A DNA stretch of 64,000 bases from Candidatus Anaeroferrophillus wilburensis (GCA_016934315.1 JAFGSY010000030.1:112767-176766), one strand, 5' to 3'. Numbered from the stretch's first letter, positions 36,174-46,128 are shown. The notes: a model not told the origin generated them from the sequence alone. Numbers and translations are program-made.

Positions 36174-37850
36174 CTAAAACATTCCCGGATCGGTGTAACG
36201 ACCAAAGACATTCCGCCAGGTATCACAGATCTCCTGCTGGGTCACATATGACTTGACTGCTTCAACCAGGTGCGGCATAAGGTTTTCCCCGTTCCGACTG
36301 GCTGCTTCAATAGCCTGGAGGCACGTCTGCACTTTGGCATTGTCACGCTCACTTTTAACCTTTTCCAACCGCCGGAGCTGACGTTTTTCCACCACCGGAT
36401 CAATTCTCAGCAGTTCGATGGGCAGGTTCTCCTCCATCTGGTACTTGTTAACCCCGACAACAATCTTCTCGCCATCATCAATCTGCTTCTGGTAGGTATA
36501 GGCGGCATCGGCAATTTCCTTCTGAGGAAATCCAACCTCAATTGCTTTCAGTATGCCTCCCATATCATCAATTTTATTAATATAATCCATAGCCAACTGT
36601 TCCATTTTATTGGTCAGCGACTCAACAAAATAGGATCCGGCCAAGGGGTCGATGGTGTTGGTAACCCCGATCTCTTCACCGATGATCTGCTGGGTGCGCA
36701 GAGCGATGGTTACCGCATGCTCGGTCGGCAGCGCCAGCACCTCATCCAGGGAGTTGGTATGCAGTGATTGGGTACCTCCCAGCACTGCGGAAAGACCCTG
36801 ATAGGCGGTGCGCACCACATTGTTATAGGGTTGCTGGGCAGTCAAAGAGCAACCGGCAGTCTGGGTATGAAAACGCAACAACAGAGAACGGGGGTCCTTG
36901 GCTTTAAAACGTTCCTTCATCACCCGGGCCCAGATGCGGCGGGCAGCCCGATACTTGGCAATCTCTTCAAAAAAATCCACATGAGCATTAAAGAAGAATG
37001 ACAGGCGCGGGGCAAAAGCATCAACATCCAGCCCTCGATCAATGCAGGCCTGCACATAACCAATACCGTCAGCCAAGGTAAAAGCCAGCTCCTGGGCCGC
37101 GGTGGATCCTGCCTCACGAATGTGATAGCCGCTGATGCTGATGGTGTTCCAGCGCGGCACCTCATTGGTGCAATATTCCACGGTATCGGCAATAATCCGC
37201 ATTGATGGTTCCGGCGGCAGCATGAAGGTTTTCTGAGCGATGAACTCTTTGAGCATATCGTTCTGGATGGTACCACCGATCTTGTCTTTGCCAACTCCCT
37301 GTTTCTCGGCCACCGCCACATACATGGCCAGCATGATCGAGGCCGGTGGATTGATGGTCATGGATGTGGTTACCTGATCAAGGGGAATCTTGTCAAAGAG
37401 GATTTCCATATCCGCCAAAGTATCGATAGCCACCCCGCATTTACCCACTTCACCCCTGGCCATGTGGCTATCGGAATCATAGCCCATCAGGGTCGGCATA
37501 TCAAACGCCGTACTCAGACCGGTCTCGCCATGATCCATGAGATAATGAAACCGGGCGTTGGTGTCCTCTGCTCCACCAAGACCGGCAAATTGACGCATGG
37601 TCCACAGGCGGCCGCGATACATGGTCGGCTGCACCCCTCTGGTATACGGATACTGGGCAGGGTTGCCGAGATCACGGTCATAATCAAAACCCTGCAGGTC
37701 CTCGGGAGTATAAAGTTTCTTGATCGGCTCATTGGAAACTGTGGTAAACTGCGACAGGCGCTCAGGATGTTTGGCAATCGCCTTGGCATAGATGGCTTCC
37801 CAGGCCTGCTGCCGCTCACTGGTTCGTGTCGTCGCTTTATCGCTTGACAT
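36174..37850 (-). CDS. Methylmalonyl-CoA mutase large (catalytic) subunit
   Basis: 558 residues, the catalytic TIM-barrel without its own B12 domain. Landmark sequences are [47 protein letters not shown] and [22 protein letters not shown]. The last two are typical of methylmalonyl- rather than isobutyryl-CoA mutase, but the substrate should be treated as likely. Start at ATG 37850, 8 bases after AGGAGG; the preceding TTG is in frame. No MeaB chaperone or epimerase gene is nearby. Confidence 0.92.
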   Translation of the reverse strand: MSSDKATTRTSERQQAWEAIYAKAIAKHPERLSQFTTVSNEPIKKLYTPEDLQGFDYDRDLGNPAQYPYTRGVQPTMYRGRLWTMRQFAGLGGAEDTNARFHYLMDHGETGLSTAFDMPTLMGYDSDSHMARGEVGKCGVAIDTLADMEILFDKIPLDQVTTSMTINPPASIMLAMYVAVAEKQGVGKDKIGGTIQNDMLKEFIAQKTFMLPPEPSMRIIADTVEYCTNEVPRWNTISISGYHIREAGSTAAQELAFTLADGIGYVQACIDRGLDVDAFAPRLSFFFNAHVDFFEEIAKYRAARRIWARVMKERFKAKDPRSLLLRFHTQTAGCSLTAQQPYNNVVRTAYQGLSAVLGGTQSLHTNSLDEVLALPTEHAVTIALRTQQIIGEEIGVTNTIDPLAGSYFVESLTNKMEQLAMDYINKIDDMGGILKAIEVGFPQKEIADAAYTYQKQIDDGEKIVVGVNKYQMEENLPIELLRIDPVVEKRQLRRLEKVKSERDNAKVQTCLQAIEAASRNGENLMPHLVEAVKSYVTQQEICDTWRNVFGRYTDPGMF

Positions 37851-37918
37851 CAATTTTTCCTCCTGAAAAACAAGATAGCTGCTTTACTGCGTAACAGTAG
37901 GGCACCATACACTTTTTT

Positions 37919-38053
37919 TCAGCGCCGGGCAACCATTTGCTCTCCCTGCGCCTCATGATAACAACCAGCAACAACCAACACAAAAAACATCAGCAGCAGA
38001 CAGAAAGAGAACTGCCATACGACCATCTCAAACCGGCTGCCAAGATGGAACAT
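37919..38053 (-). CDS. Possible 44-residue membrane protein
   Basis: An open frame in the gap between the acyl-CoA dehydrogenase and mutase genes. It starts MFHLGSRFEMVVWQFSF and has one strong hydrophobic segment (about residues 11-31) followed by a short charged tail ending ARR. It ends 69 bases before the mutase start. The ribosome binding site is weak (GAG 4 bases before the ATG). I do not recognise a family and it may be a chance frame; no other gene is seen in 37851-38131. Confidence 0.3.
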   Translation of the reverse strand: MFHLGSRFEMVVWQFSFCLLLMFFVLVVAGCYHEAQGEQMVARR

Positions 38054-38131
38054 GCCACTCTGCAAAAGGATAAAACCTGATTCTACAATAAACTACAGCT
38101 GATCTGCCAACATATGCAAACGTGTGCTTCT

Positions 38132-39280
38132 TCAGGAAGCAACAAGAACATTACGGGCAATAACCAGGCGCTGAATTTCAGATGTTCCTTCATAAATGGT
38201 CGTCACTCGGGCATCACGGTAGAGCCGCTCCACCGGATATTCGGCAATATAGCCGTTGCCGCCCAGAATTTGAATGGCCCGGTAGCACGCCTGGTTTGCC
38301 CGTTCACTGGCCAATAGCTTAGCCATGGATGCTTCCATGGTAAAGGGCAGCTTGTTCTGCTTCAGCCAAGCAGCCTGTAAAACCATCAACTGGGCACTTT
38401 TCAATTCACTGTAGGTATCGGCAAGCTGCCACTGTATAGCTTGAAAAGAGGCAATGGGTTCATTGAACTGCATCCTCTCCTTGGCATAGTCCCGGGCATA
38501 ATCAATCGCCTCCAGACCGATACCAATGGCCATGGAACCGATGCCTATACGGCCGCCGTCAAGAGCCATCAGGGCGATTTTGATACCTTCACCCTCCTTA
38601 CCCAGCATGTTTTCGGCCGGCACCAGGCAGTCCTCAAGCACCAGCTCATTGGTTGCCGAACCCCGCTGGCCCATTTTTTCTTCCGCTTTGCCTATGGTCA
38701 GTCCGGGAGTACCCTTCTCAACCAGAAAAGCACTCAAACGACGGTTCTTTGGTGCTTCCTTATCGGTCACCGCCCAGATCACCAACACACCTGAATATTC
38801 AGCACTGGTGATGAAAATCTTACTGCCGTTCAGACGAAAGTGATCCCCTTCCCTGACCGCATAGGTTTTCATGCCCCCAAGATCGGAGCCAGCCATGGAT
38901 TCGGTCAAACCAAAGGCACCGGCAGAATATTCGCCGCTGCAGAGCCTGGTAACATATTTCTTTTTCTGCTCTTCGGTACCGAAGCTGCAGATCACTTCAG
39001 CAACCATGTTGGTCACCGACATGGTAACTGCGGTTGCTGAACAGGCTCGTCCCACCTCGGTCATTGCCAGGCTGTAAGGCAACACCCCGACTGCGGCACC
39101 GCCATACGTTTCAGGGATGTTCATGCCCATCAGACCAAGCTCAGCCATCTTGGCAAGATTGCCCAGGTCCATCCGATGTTCCCGATCAAGAATAGGTGCT
39201 TGTGGTTTCAGCTCGGTTTCAGCAAAGTGGCGAACCACCTCCTGAATCATTCTTTCATCGTCGGTCAATGAGAAGTCCAT
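38132..39280 (-). CDS. Acyl-CoA dehydrogenase
   Basis: 382 residues. FAD/substrate motifs are in order: YGLTESMAGSD-like FGLTESMAGSDLGGMKTYAV, KIFITSAEYSGVLVIWAV, and the C-terminal YRDARVTTIYEGTSEIQRLVIAR with the catalytic Glu in YEG. It oxidises an acyl-CoA to the 2-enoyl-CoA and hands electrons to ETF. EtfA is encoded about 90 bases upstream on the same strand. Chain length preference is not readable; a short/medium branched or straight acyl-CoA is likely. Confidence 0.92.
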   Translation of the reverse strand: MDFSLTDDERMIQEVVRHFAETELKPQAPILDREHRMDLGNLAKMAELGLMGMNIPETYGGAAVGVLPYSLAMTEVGRACSATAVTMSVTNMVAEVICSFGTEEQKKKYVTRLCSGEYSAGAFGLTESMAGSDLGGMKTYAVREGDHFRLNGSKIFITSAEYSGVLVIWAVTDKEAPKNRRLSAFLVEKGTPGLTIGKAEEKMGQRGSATNELVLEDCLVPAENMLGKEGEGIKIALMALDGGRIGIGSMAIGIGLEAIDYARDYAKERMQFNEPIASFQAIQWQLADTYSELKSAQLMVLQAAWLKQNKLPFTMEASMAKLLASERANQACYRAIQILGGNGYIAEYPVERLYRDARVTTIYEGTSEIQRLVIARNVLVAS

Positions 39281-39304
39281 AGCATTCCTCTACAAAATGA
39301 CAAC

Positions 39305-39354
39305 AGCTCACGATCATCAAGAGAGGGAGTCCCTCAACGTGATGATCGTGAGCT
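39305..39354 (-). repeat. Long hairpin between etfA and the downstream acyl-CoA dehydrogenase gene
   Basis: AGCTCACGATCATCA (39305-39319) pairs perfectly with TGATGATCGTGAGCT (39340-39354), a 15-bp stem; the 20-base loop contains its own GAGGGA/TCCCTC pairing. No strong T-run follows on the minus strand, so it may be a partial terminator or an RNA-processing/stability element within the operon. Confidence 0.7.
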
Positions 39355-39371
39355 GATTGCGTCATCGATAA

Positions 39372-40337
39372 TTAATTAGCCACTTCTTTCAGCTTTTCAA
39401 TCAATGCGGGAATGATCTTATTCAGATCACCCTCAATGCCGAAATCAGCAACGTTGAAAATATTTGCTTCCGGATCTTTATTGATCCCAACAATGCATTT
39501 TGAAGACCCCATGCCAGCCAAGTGCTGGATGGCACCGGAAATACCGCAGGCAATATAGAGGTTGGGGCTGACCACCTTACCGGTCTGGCCGACCTGCGCC
39601 TGATGCTCCCGCCAGCCGGCATCGACGGCAGCACGGGATGAACCAACAGCACCACCAAGGGTGTCTGCCAACTGCTCAATAAGGGCAAATCCTTCAGGAC
39701 TGCCCAGGCCACGGCCACCGGAACAGATAATATCAGCTTCCGTCAGTTCTGGGCGATCTCCGCTTTGCATTTTAACTTCCTTGACGGTGATACGAGCTGC
39801 GGGAATATCCGTCGCGAAATCAACCACAGCCGCAGCCCCTTCACTTTCCGCAACGGCAAAGACATTGGGACGCAGGGTGGCAATTTTCACCGGTGAATTA
39901 ATTTTATAGGTCGCGATGGCCTTGCCGGCATAGATAGGATGAACAAAGGAAAAGTCACCATCGGCAAAAGCAATATCGAGACAATCGGAAACAAGACCGG
40001 CATCAAGACGGGCGGCAACCCGGGGTGCCAGATCCTTGCCGATGGCGCTATGGCCAAAGAGCACCAACGTCGGATTTTCCTGCTGGATGTAGGCAGCAAC
40101 CACCGTTGCATAGGCATCGGTGGTATACTCAGCCAGCGCCCCATCATTGGCCACCGCAATTTCATCGGGACCAAACTTTTTAAGCTCATCAGCCAAACCA
40201 GTAACATTGTCTCCCACCAGCAGGACTTTCAGCGAATCGCCGGCTGCAGCGGCAAGACGTTTTCCTTCACTTACAACCTCGGAAGTGATTTTACGAAGGG
40301 CACCGCCCCTTTGTTCAGCAAATACGACAATACTCAT
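39372..40337 (-). CDS. etfA: Electron transfer flavoprotein alpha subunit
   Basis: 321 residues. The C-terminal FAD-binding domain has [54 protein letters not shown] and [18 protein letters not shown], all diagnostic. With EtfB it accepts electrons from the acyl-CoA dehydrogenases. GGAGGG precedes the ATG. It lies 14 bases after etfB. A flavin-bifurcating role is less likely than electron delivery to menaquinone, because an ETF:menaquinone oxidoreductase gene is in the window. Confidence 0.95.
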   Translation of the reverse strand: MSIVVFAEQRGGALRKITSEVVSEGKRLAAAAGDSLKVLLVGDNVTGLADELKKFGPDEIAVANDGALAEYTTDAYATVVAAYIQQENPTLVLFGHSAIGKDLAPRVAARLDAGLVSDCLDIAFADGDFSFVHPIYAGKAIATYKINSPVKIATLRPNVFAVAESEGAAAVVDFATDIPAARITVKEVKMQSGDRPELTEADIICSGGRGLGSPEGFALIEQLADTLGGAVGSSRAAVDAGWREHQAQVGQTGKVVSPNLYIACGISGAIQHLAGMGSSKCIVGINKDPEANIFNVADFGIEGDLNKIIPALIEKLKEVAN

Positions 40338-40351
40338 TATTATACCCTCCT

Positions 40352-41122
40352 TTAAATCACCTTGGCTTCATTTTTCAATAAGGCAACCAGTTTGGCAACA
40401 ACCTCATCAACTTCACCGGTAAGCACCTGTCCAGCCTTGCGAGCCGGCGGCAGTTCTGCGGACACCAACTCTGTCTTGGCAGCCACATCGTCAGCATTCA
40501 ACCCCAGATCTGCCAGACTGACTACTTTCAATTCCTTGCGTTTGGCTTTCATAATCCCCGGCAGAGAAGGGTAACGCACTTCATTGAGACCTTTCTGAGC
40601 TGAAAAAAGCGCCGGCAGCTGGACGTCAAGAATTTCGGTACCGCCATCAATCTCCCTGGTAACCGTCGCCTGACCATCACCAAGCTCAAAACCAATAACC
40701 ACATTGGCCTGGGGCAGATCAAGCTTTTCCGCCAGCCGGGAAGGCACCTGGGCGGCACCATCATCGACAGCTTCCTTGCCGCAGAAAATCAGGTCATACT
40801 CCATATCAGCAAGCAGCTTGGCCAACGCCACTGAACAAGCGGCACTGTCAGCATTTGCCAACGCCGGATCCTGAATCAGCACGGCCCGGTCGGCACCCAT
40901 GGCCAGGCAATAGCGCAGGGCTTCCTGGGTTTTGTCGCCACCGACGGAAACCACCACCACCTCACCACCGTTTTTCTCCTTCAGACGGATAGACTGTTCA
41001 ACGGCGTACTCATCGTACGGATTAACGATCAGGTTCACCCCCTGATCAGACACCTGGCCATCATTAATGACTATTTTGGCTTCCGTGTCAAAGGTTTGCT
41101 TGATGCAGGCTACGATGTTCAC
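40352..41122 (-). CDS. etfB: Electron transfer flavoprotein beta subunit
   Basis: 256 residues. It begins MNIVACIKQTFDTEAKIVI and carries the AMP/FAD-loop NPYDEYAVEQSIRLKEKNGGEVVVVSVG and GKEAVDDGAAQVPSRLAEKL, as in EtfB/FixA proteins. It docks to acyl-CoA dehydrogenases and forms the Etf heterodimer. A CCTCC site (GGAGG) is close upstream. It sits 19 bases from the second acyl-CoA dehydrogenase gene, forming acd-etfB-etfA-acd. Confidence 0.95.
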   Translation of the reverse strand: MNIVACIKQTFDTEAKIVINDGQVSDQGVNLIVNPYDEYAVEQSIRLKEKNGGEVVVVSVGGDKTQEALRYCLAMGADRAVLIQDPALANADSAACSVALAKLLADMEYDLIFCGKEAVDDGAAQVPSRLAEKLDLPQANVVIGFELGDGQATVTREIDGGTEILDVQLPALFSAQKGLNEVRYPSLPGIMKAKRKELKVVSLADLGLNADDVAAKTELVSAELPPARKAGQVLTGEVDEVVAKLVALLKNEAKVI

Positions 41123-41141
41123 TATACTACCTCCTCTGTTG

Positions 41142-42281
41142 TTATTTTAGAACATTAGCTGAAATGACCAGACGCATAACTTCGCTGGTACCTTCATAAA
41201 TTTCAGTGATCTTCGCATCACGAAAATACCGTTCAAGCGGATAATCGGTGGTGTATCCATAGCCGCCGAGAATCTGAATCCCCTTGGTGGCCGCTTTCAT
41301 GGCCGTTTCCGAGGCCATCAGCTTGGCCATCGCCGCTTCCTTGCCAAAGGGCAGTTTCTGATCTTTCAGATAGGCCGCCCGGTGGGTCAACAGACGGGCC
41401 GCTTCATACTCGGTAGTCAAATCGGCAATCATCCACTGAATAGCCTGCAGGTCGGCGATGGGTTTGCCGAACTGGACCCTCTCTTTGGCATAGGCAGCGG
41501 CATCTTCAATTGCCGCCCGGGCAATACCCAGGGCCTGTGAGGCAATGCCGATGCGGCCGCCGTCCAGGGTTGCCAAAGCAATTTTAAAGCCCTGTCCCAG
41601 TTCACCCAGCAAATTCGCCTTGGGAATGCGGCAGTCTTCAAAAACCAGTTCGGCGGTGGAGGAACCGTGAATGCCAAGCTTATCTTCCAGCGTTCCCACC
41701 TTGAAACCAGGGTTGTCAAGATCGACAATAAAAGCGGACAGACCACGATGCCCCTTGCTCTTGTCCGTCACCGCGATAATGACCGCATAGTCCGCTTCAT
41801 TACCGTTGGTGATAAAAATTTTCTGGCCGTTCAGCACCCACTCGTCACCATCAAGAACGGCGGCGGTCGATACGTTGGCGGCATCGGAGCCGGCATTGGC
41901 CTCGGTGAGCCCCAGGCATCCCAGTTTGCGGCCGCTGGCCATATCGGCAAGATAGGTTTTTTTCTGATCTTCGGTGCCAAAGAGTTTAATCGGCTCACAG
42001 GCCAGGGAGTTGTTCACGGACACAATTACCCCGGTTGAAGCGCAGTGGCGGGAAATTTCCTCAATGGCAATGGCATAACAGACATTGGTCATTCCGGAAC
42101 CCTCATATTCCGGCGGCACGGTAACCCCCATCAGCCCCAGCTCCGCCATTTTCTCGACAGTCTGTTTGGGAAAGCGATGGTGCCGATCGACATCGGCGGC
42201 CAGGGGTTTGACGGTTTTTTCGGCAAAATCCCTGGTCATCTGCAGCATCATCCGCTCTTCTTCAGTATAGGAAAAGTCCAT
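41142..42281 (-). CDS. Acyl-CoA dehydrogenase, short-chain type
   Basis: 379 residues. Sequence landmarks LGCLGLTEANAGSDAANVSTAAV, KIFITNGNEADYAVIIAVTDKSKG and the C-terminal YFRDAKITEIYEGTSEVMRLVIS (catalytic Glu) match short-chain/butyryl-CoA dehydrogenases. It is directly before etfBA. Two acyl-CoA dehydrogenases around one etfAB pair suggest two substrate ranges, for example straight and branched acyl-CoAs. Confidence 0.93.
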   Translation of the reverse strand: MDFSYTEEERMMLQMTRDFAEKTVKPLAADVDRHHRFPKQTVEKMAELGLMGVTVPPEYEGSGMTNVCYAIAIEEISRHCASTGVIVSVNNSLACEPIKLFGTEDQKKTYLADMASGRKLGCLGLTEANAGSDAANVSTAAVLDGDEWVLNGQKIFITNGNEADYAVIIAVTDKSKGHRGLSAFIVDLDNPGFKVGTLEDKLGIHGSSTAELVFEDCRIPKANLLGELGQGFKIALATLDGGRIGIASQALGIARAAIEDAAAYAKERVQFGKPIADLQAIQWMIADLTTEYEAARLLTHRAAYLKDQKLPFGKEAAMAKLMASETAMKAATKGIQILGGYGYTTDYPLERYFRDAKITEIYEGTSEVMRLVISANVLK

Positions 42282-42319
42282 AGGTGCTCCTTACAGTGTA
42301 CTGGCAGTTAGACTGACCG

Positions 42320-43171
42320 TTAGTTATACTCATAAAAACCGCGGCCCACCTTGCGTCCAAGGAACCCGGCATCAACATATTTCTTCAGCAGGGGGCAGGG
42401 ACGGTACTTGGAATCTCCCAGGCCCTCATGCAGCACCTGCATAATCGCCAGACAGGTATCCAACCCGATAAGGTCAGCCAGAGCCAGCGGACCCATGGGA
42501 TGGTTCATCCCCAGCTTCATCACCGTATCAATATCTTCCGGCTTGCCAACACCCTCGTAGAGACAGTAAACCGCCTCGTTGATCATCGGCAGCAGAATGC
42601 GGTTGGCAATAAAGCCGGGATAATCGTTGGCTTCACAGGGGGTTTTACCCATTTTTTCGGCCAGTTCCTTAACCGCCGCATAAGTTCCATCGTCGGTGGC
42701 CAGCCCCCGGATAATTTCCACCAGTTTCATTACCGGCACCGGGTTCATGAAATGCATGCCGATCATTTTAGCCGGCCGCTTGGTGGCCGAAGCAATCCTG
42801 GTAATGGAAATGGAAGAGGTATTGGATGCCAGAATTGCATGGGCCGGACAAATCTGATCCAGCTTGGCAAAGATATCCAGCTTGATCTTCTCATTTTCGG
42901 TCGCCGCTTCAACCACAATATCCGCATCTTTCATTGATCCCAGATCAGTGGTTGTCGTGATGCGGGCTAGAATGGCGTCCATCTCATCCTGGGCCATTTT
43001 ACCCTTTTCAACCGAGCGGGACAGGTTTTTGGTAATGGTTTTCAGTCCCCGGGCAACAAACTCATCGGCAATATCATGCATAATCACCCGCATGCCGGCT
43101 GCCGCCGCAACCTGTGCGATACCATTGCCCATCTGCCCGGCACCGACAACCCCGAAAGTTTCAATAGCCAT
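42320..43171 (-). CDS. 3-Hydroxybutyryl-CoA dehydrogenase
   Basis: 283 residues, the size of single-function short-chain 3-hydroxyacyl-CoA dehydrogenases. NAD site [21 protein letters not shown]; catalytic His in [44 protein letters not shown] closes the substrate domain. It oxidises 3-hydroxyacyl-CoA to 3-oxoacyl-CoA. It lies between the thiolases and acyl-CoA dehydrogenases. No enoyl-CoA hydratase gene is present in the block. Confidence 0.94.
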   Translation of the reverse strand: MAIETFGVVGAGQMGNGIAQVAAAAGMRVIMHDIADEFVARGLKTITKNLSRSVEKGKMAQDEMDAILARITTTTDLGSMKDADIVVEAATENEKIKLDIFAKLDQICPAHAILASNTSSISITRIASATKRPAKMIGMHFMNPVPVMKLVEIIRGLATDDGTYAAVKELAEKMGKTPCEANDYPGFIANRILLPMINEAVYCLYEGVGKPEDIDTVMKLGMNHPMGPLALADLIGLDTCLAIMQVLHEGLGDSKYRPCPLLKKYVDAGFLGRKVGRGFYEYN

Positions 43172-43244
43172 GATTCATCTCCTCCTCAGACATCTACAAA
43201 AGATTTATTTCCAGTCAGTATTATTGACTATCCGACGGCACAGC

Positions 43245-44525
43245 CTACGGCCTTTCGATAACCATGGCCGCACCCTGACCACCGCCGATGCACAGCGAAG
43301 CCAGGCCTCGCTTGGCATTGTTCTGCTCCAGGGCGGTAAGCAGGGTTACCAGGATCCGGGCACCTGAACAGCCAATGGGATGGCCGAGGGAAATCCCGCT
43401 GCCGTAGATGTTGGTCTTCGAGAGATCGAGATCAAGTTCACGCACGCAGGCCAGCGCCTGGGACGCGAACGCCTCATTCAGTTCGAAGAACTCGATATCA
43501 GCAAGCGACATATTGAGTTTGGTCATCAACTTGCGGATTGCCGGAATCGGCCCCAAGCCCATGTAAGCCGGATCAATGCCGCCAAAATCATAGCCCTTGA
43601 TAACCGCCTTGATGGGCAGCCCGAGACTTTCCGCCTTCTCACGGGACATGAGCAGGAGAGCGGCGGCGGCATCGTTGATGCCTGAAGCATTACCGGCGGT
43701 GACGGTGCCGCCTTTTTTGAAGACGGTGGCCAACTTGGCCATTTTTTCCAGGGTGGTATCCATGGGGCGCTCATCAGTGACAAATGCCAGGGGATCTTTT
43801 TTCCGCTGCGGCACCATCACCGGAACAATCTCGCTGGCAAAGATGCCATTGTTAATGGCCGCCAACGCCCGCTGATGGCTGGCAAGCGCCAGTTCATCCT
43901 GGTCCTCCCGGGAAATGTCATACAACTCGGCAATGTTCTCCGCGGTCACACCCATATGGTAGCCATAAAAAATTTCCCACAGACCATCATGCACCATCAG
44001 ATCAACCATCTCAGCATTAAACATCCGGGCTCCCCAGCGGGCACCGGGCATGGCATAGGGAATCTGGCTCATGTTTTCCATGCCGCCGGCAATGACCACC
44101 TCGGCATCCCCGGCAGCAATGGCCTGTGACGCCAGCGCCACCGCCTTCATTCCTGAAGCGCAGACCTTGTTGACGGTATAAGCGCCGGCTTCCTTGGAAA
44201 TGCCGGCCTTAACGCACGCCTGGCGGGCGGTATTCTGACCCTGGGCACTGGGAACCACATTGCCCATGATAACCTCATCGACCTGCACCGCCTTCAATGA
44301 CTGATCCCAGGTGTTGTACTTATCGTCAACACCACATGCCTTTCCCTTGAGCTGATCAGGGGTTGCGGCCAGAAACTGGTCGCCGGCCTGGGGCCGCAGG
44401 GACACTTTTTCCAAAACACCCCTGATGACAGTTGCGCCAAGATCAACGACAGGGACATCCTTCAATGATCCCCCGAACGTACCGATTGCTGTCCTTACTG
44501 CACTGACGATCACCACTTCTTTCAT
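43245..44525 (-). CDS. Thiolase with an internal extra segment
   Basis: 426 residues, about 35 more than usual. The active-site Cys is in NKVCASGMKAVALAS, with NEAFASQALACV and GHPIGCSGARILVTLL at the normal places. The extra segment spans about residues 41-75, between VIRGVLEK and VDEVIMGNVV, and contains QFLAATPDQLKGKACGVDDK. It is in frame and well coded, so not a sequencing fault. It probably cleaves a 3-oxoacyl-CoA. Start at 44525 with GGAGG 8 bases upstream; it follows the second thiolase by 51 bases. Confidence 0.92.
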   Translation of the reverse strand: MKEVVIVSAVRTAIGTFGGSLKDVPVVDLGATVIRGVLEKVSLRPQAGDQFLAATPDQLKGKACGVDDKYNTWDQSLKAVQVDEVIMGNVVPSAQGQNTARQACVKAGISKEAGAYTVNKVCASGMKAVALASQAIAAGDAEVVIAGGMENMSQIPYAMPGARWGARMFNAEMVDLMVHDGLWEIFYGYHMGVTAENIAELYDISREDQDELALASHQRALAAINNGIFASEIVPVMVPQRKKDPLAFVTDERPMDTTLEKMAKLATVFKKGGTVTAGNASGINDAAAALLLMSREKAESLGLPIKAVIKGYDFGGIDPAYMGLGPIPAIRKLMTKLNMSLADIEFFELNEAFASQALACVRELDLDLSKTNIYGSGISLGHPIGCSGARILVTLLTALEQNNAKRGLASLCIGGGQGAAMVIERP

Positions 44526-44576
44526 CTCTACGGCCTCCCTCATACCTTTGCCACGCTAGGTGCTAAATTATCTGGA

Positions 44577-45758
44577 TTATGAAATATTCTCAATGATCAT
44601 GGATACCGCTTCGCCGCCACCAAGGCAGAGCGATGCCATACCGAACCGTGCATCACGATCTTTCATGGCATAAATCAGGGTCGTCAGGACCCGGGTCCCG
44701 GAACAGCCGATGGGATGGCCCAAGGCCACCGCTCCGCCGTGGACGTTCACTCTGGCCATATCAATGCCAAGCTCCTTGACGATTGCTACCGACGAGGTGG
44801 CAAACGCTTCATTGATCTCATGAATATCAATCTCCTCAAGCTTCATCCCTGCCCTTTGCAGAACTTTGGGAATGGAATTGATGGGGGCCACCAGGACATC
44901 TTCGAGGGGAACACCGGCTGCCCCCTGAGCTACAATTCTCGCCAAAGGCTTAAGCCCAAGGGCAGCGGCTTTTTCCCCGGACATCACCAAAGTACAGCTG
45001 GCTCCATCACTGATTTTAGAAGCATTGCCAGCAGTTACCAAACCATCTTTCTTGAAGGCCGGCCGCAGCTTTTCCAAATTGGCAAGAGTGGTTTTCCGGG
45101 GGCCTTCATCCGTATCGACAACATAAGGATCACCTTTCCGGGGTTTGATGGTCACCGGCATAATCTCAGCTTTGAACTTGCCGGCCGCCTGAGCCGCCAG
45201 CGCCTTATCGTTGGAATCAATGGAAAACTGATCCATCTCTTCCCGGCTGATACCGAACTTTTCGCTGACCAGCTCTGCCGTGTAGCCCATGTGATAATCG
45301 TTAACCACATCCCAGAGGCCGTCATGCACCATGCCGTCAACAAGCTTCCAGTCCCCCATCCTCATGCCCTGGCGGGAAACCGGCAGATAATGGGGAATGG
45401 TACTCATACTTTCCATTCCCCCGGCGGCAATAATGTCAGCATCGCCGCACTTAATGGCCTGTTCAGCCAGCATCACTGCTTTTAAACCGGAACCACAAAC
45501 TTTATTAACCGTGATCGCCCCGCCAGCCATAGGCAGGCCGGCTTTGATCATCGCCTGCCGGCCGGGGTTCTGCCCCAGGCCGATGGGCACCACGTTGCCC
45601 ATAATTACTTCATCCACCAGCTCTTTGCCGATCCCGGCCCGTTTGATTGCCTCGACAATAACCAAGGCGCCAAGCTCCGTGGCGGTGAAAGATGACAGGC
45701 CGCCTTGAAAATTTCCAATTGCGGTTCGCACAGCACTGACAATCACGACATCGTTCAT
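44577..45758 (-). CDS. Acetyl-CoA acetyltransferase (thiolase)
   Basis: 393 residues, standard length. Active-site Cys in NKVCGSGLKAVMLAEQAI, then NEAFATSSVAIVKEL and GHPIGCSGTRVLTTLIYAM. It condenses or cleaves acetoacetyl-CoA / 3-oxoacyl-CoA. It is the first complete gene of the beta-oxidation block. The 100 bases upstream lead into a remnant of a CoA-transferase gene on the same strand. Confidence 0.94.
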   Translation of the reverse strand: MNDVVIVSAVRTAIGNFQGGLSSFTATELGALVIVEAIKRAGIGKELVDEVIMGNVVPIGLGQNPGRQAMIKAGLPMAGGAITVNKVCGSGLKAVMLAEQAIKCGDADIIAAGGMESMSTIPHYLPVSRQGMRMGDWKLVDGMVHDGLWDVVNDYHMGYTAELVSEKFGISREEMDQFSIDSNDKALAAQAAGKFKAEIMPVTIKPRKGDPYVVDTDEGPRKTTLANLEKLRPAFKKDGLVTAGNASKISDGASCTLVMSGEKAAALGLKPLARIVAQGAAGVPLEDVLVAPINSIPKVLQRAGMKLEEIDIHEINEAFATSSVAIVKELGIDMARVNVHGGAVALGHPIGCSGTRVLTTLIYAMKDRDARFGMASLCLGGGEAVSMIIENIS

Positions 45759-45856
45759 CTCTGTTTATCTCCTTAAAAATCCTTCAAATTTGCAAGCCTT
45801 TCATGCCTGCTTCAGACCACACCCTGCTGACGGAAAGAATCAATGGCCGCGGCGTC

Positions 45857-46114
45857 TCAACCCAACGCCGCCAGGACCTCATCAGTATGCTCTCCCAACC
45901 AGGGAGGAAAGAAATGGAAGGTCCATTGCTCACCGTCAAACATAATGGCGGAATTTAACTGGCGGACGACCCCGCCGCCGGGGAGCGGCAGATCGTAAAA
46001 CATCTGCCGGGCCTTGAAATGATCATCGTCAGCCACCTCCGCCAGGCTCCTGACCGGCTCGCAGCGGATATTCTTGCCAGCCAGAATTATTTCCCGGCAA
46101 GCTGCCGTTCTGGA
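45857..46114 (-). pseudogene. C-terminal remnant of a CaiB/BaiF family III CoA-transferase
   Basis: I translated this gap by hand: 85 codons read through with no stop and give a C-terminal CoA-transferase III tail, with IRCEPVRSLAEVADDDHF, RQMFYDLPLPGGGVVRQL and PPWLGEHTDEVLAALG before a TGA. Full-length members have about 400 residues, so most of the gene is gone. A TAA (46115-46117) stands just upstream in frame and no start codon or ribosome site exists. It points the same way as the thiolase genes, so it was probably once the first gene of that operon. Confidence 0.8.
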
Positions 46115-46117
46115 TTA

Positions 46118-46128
46118 TCAGTTAACGT
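46118..46128. promoter_or_regulatory. Broken copy of the TCAGTTAACGTTAACTGA palindrome
   Basis: TCAGTTAACGT matches the first 11 bases of the 18-bp palindrome found intact at 53937 and 60715, then diverges. It begins the base after the stop codon that bounds the CoA-transferase remnant, so the damage may come from the same deletion. Confidence 0.45.
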
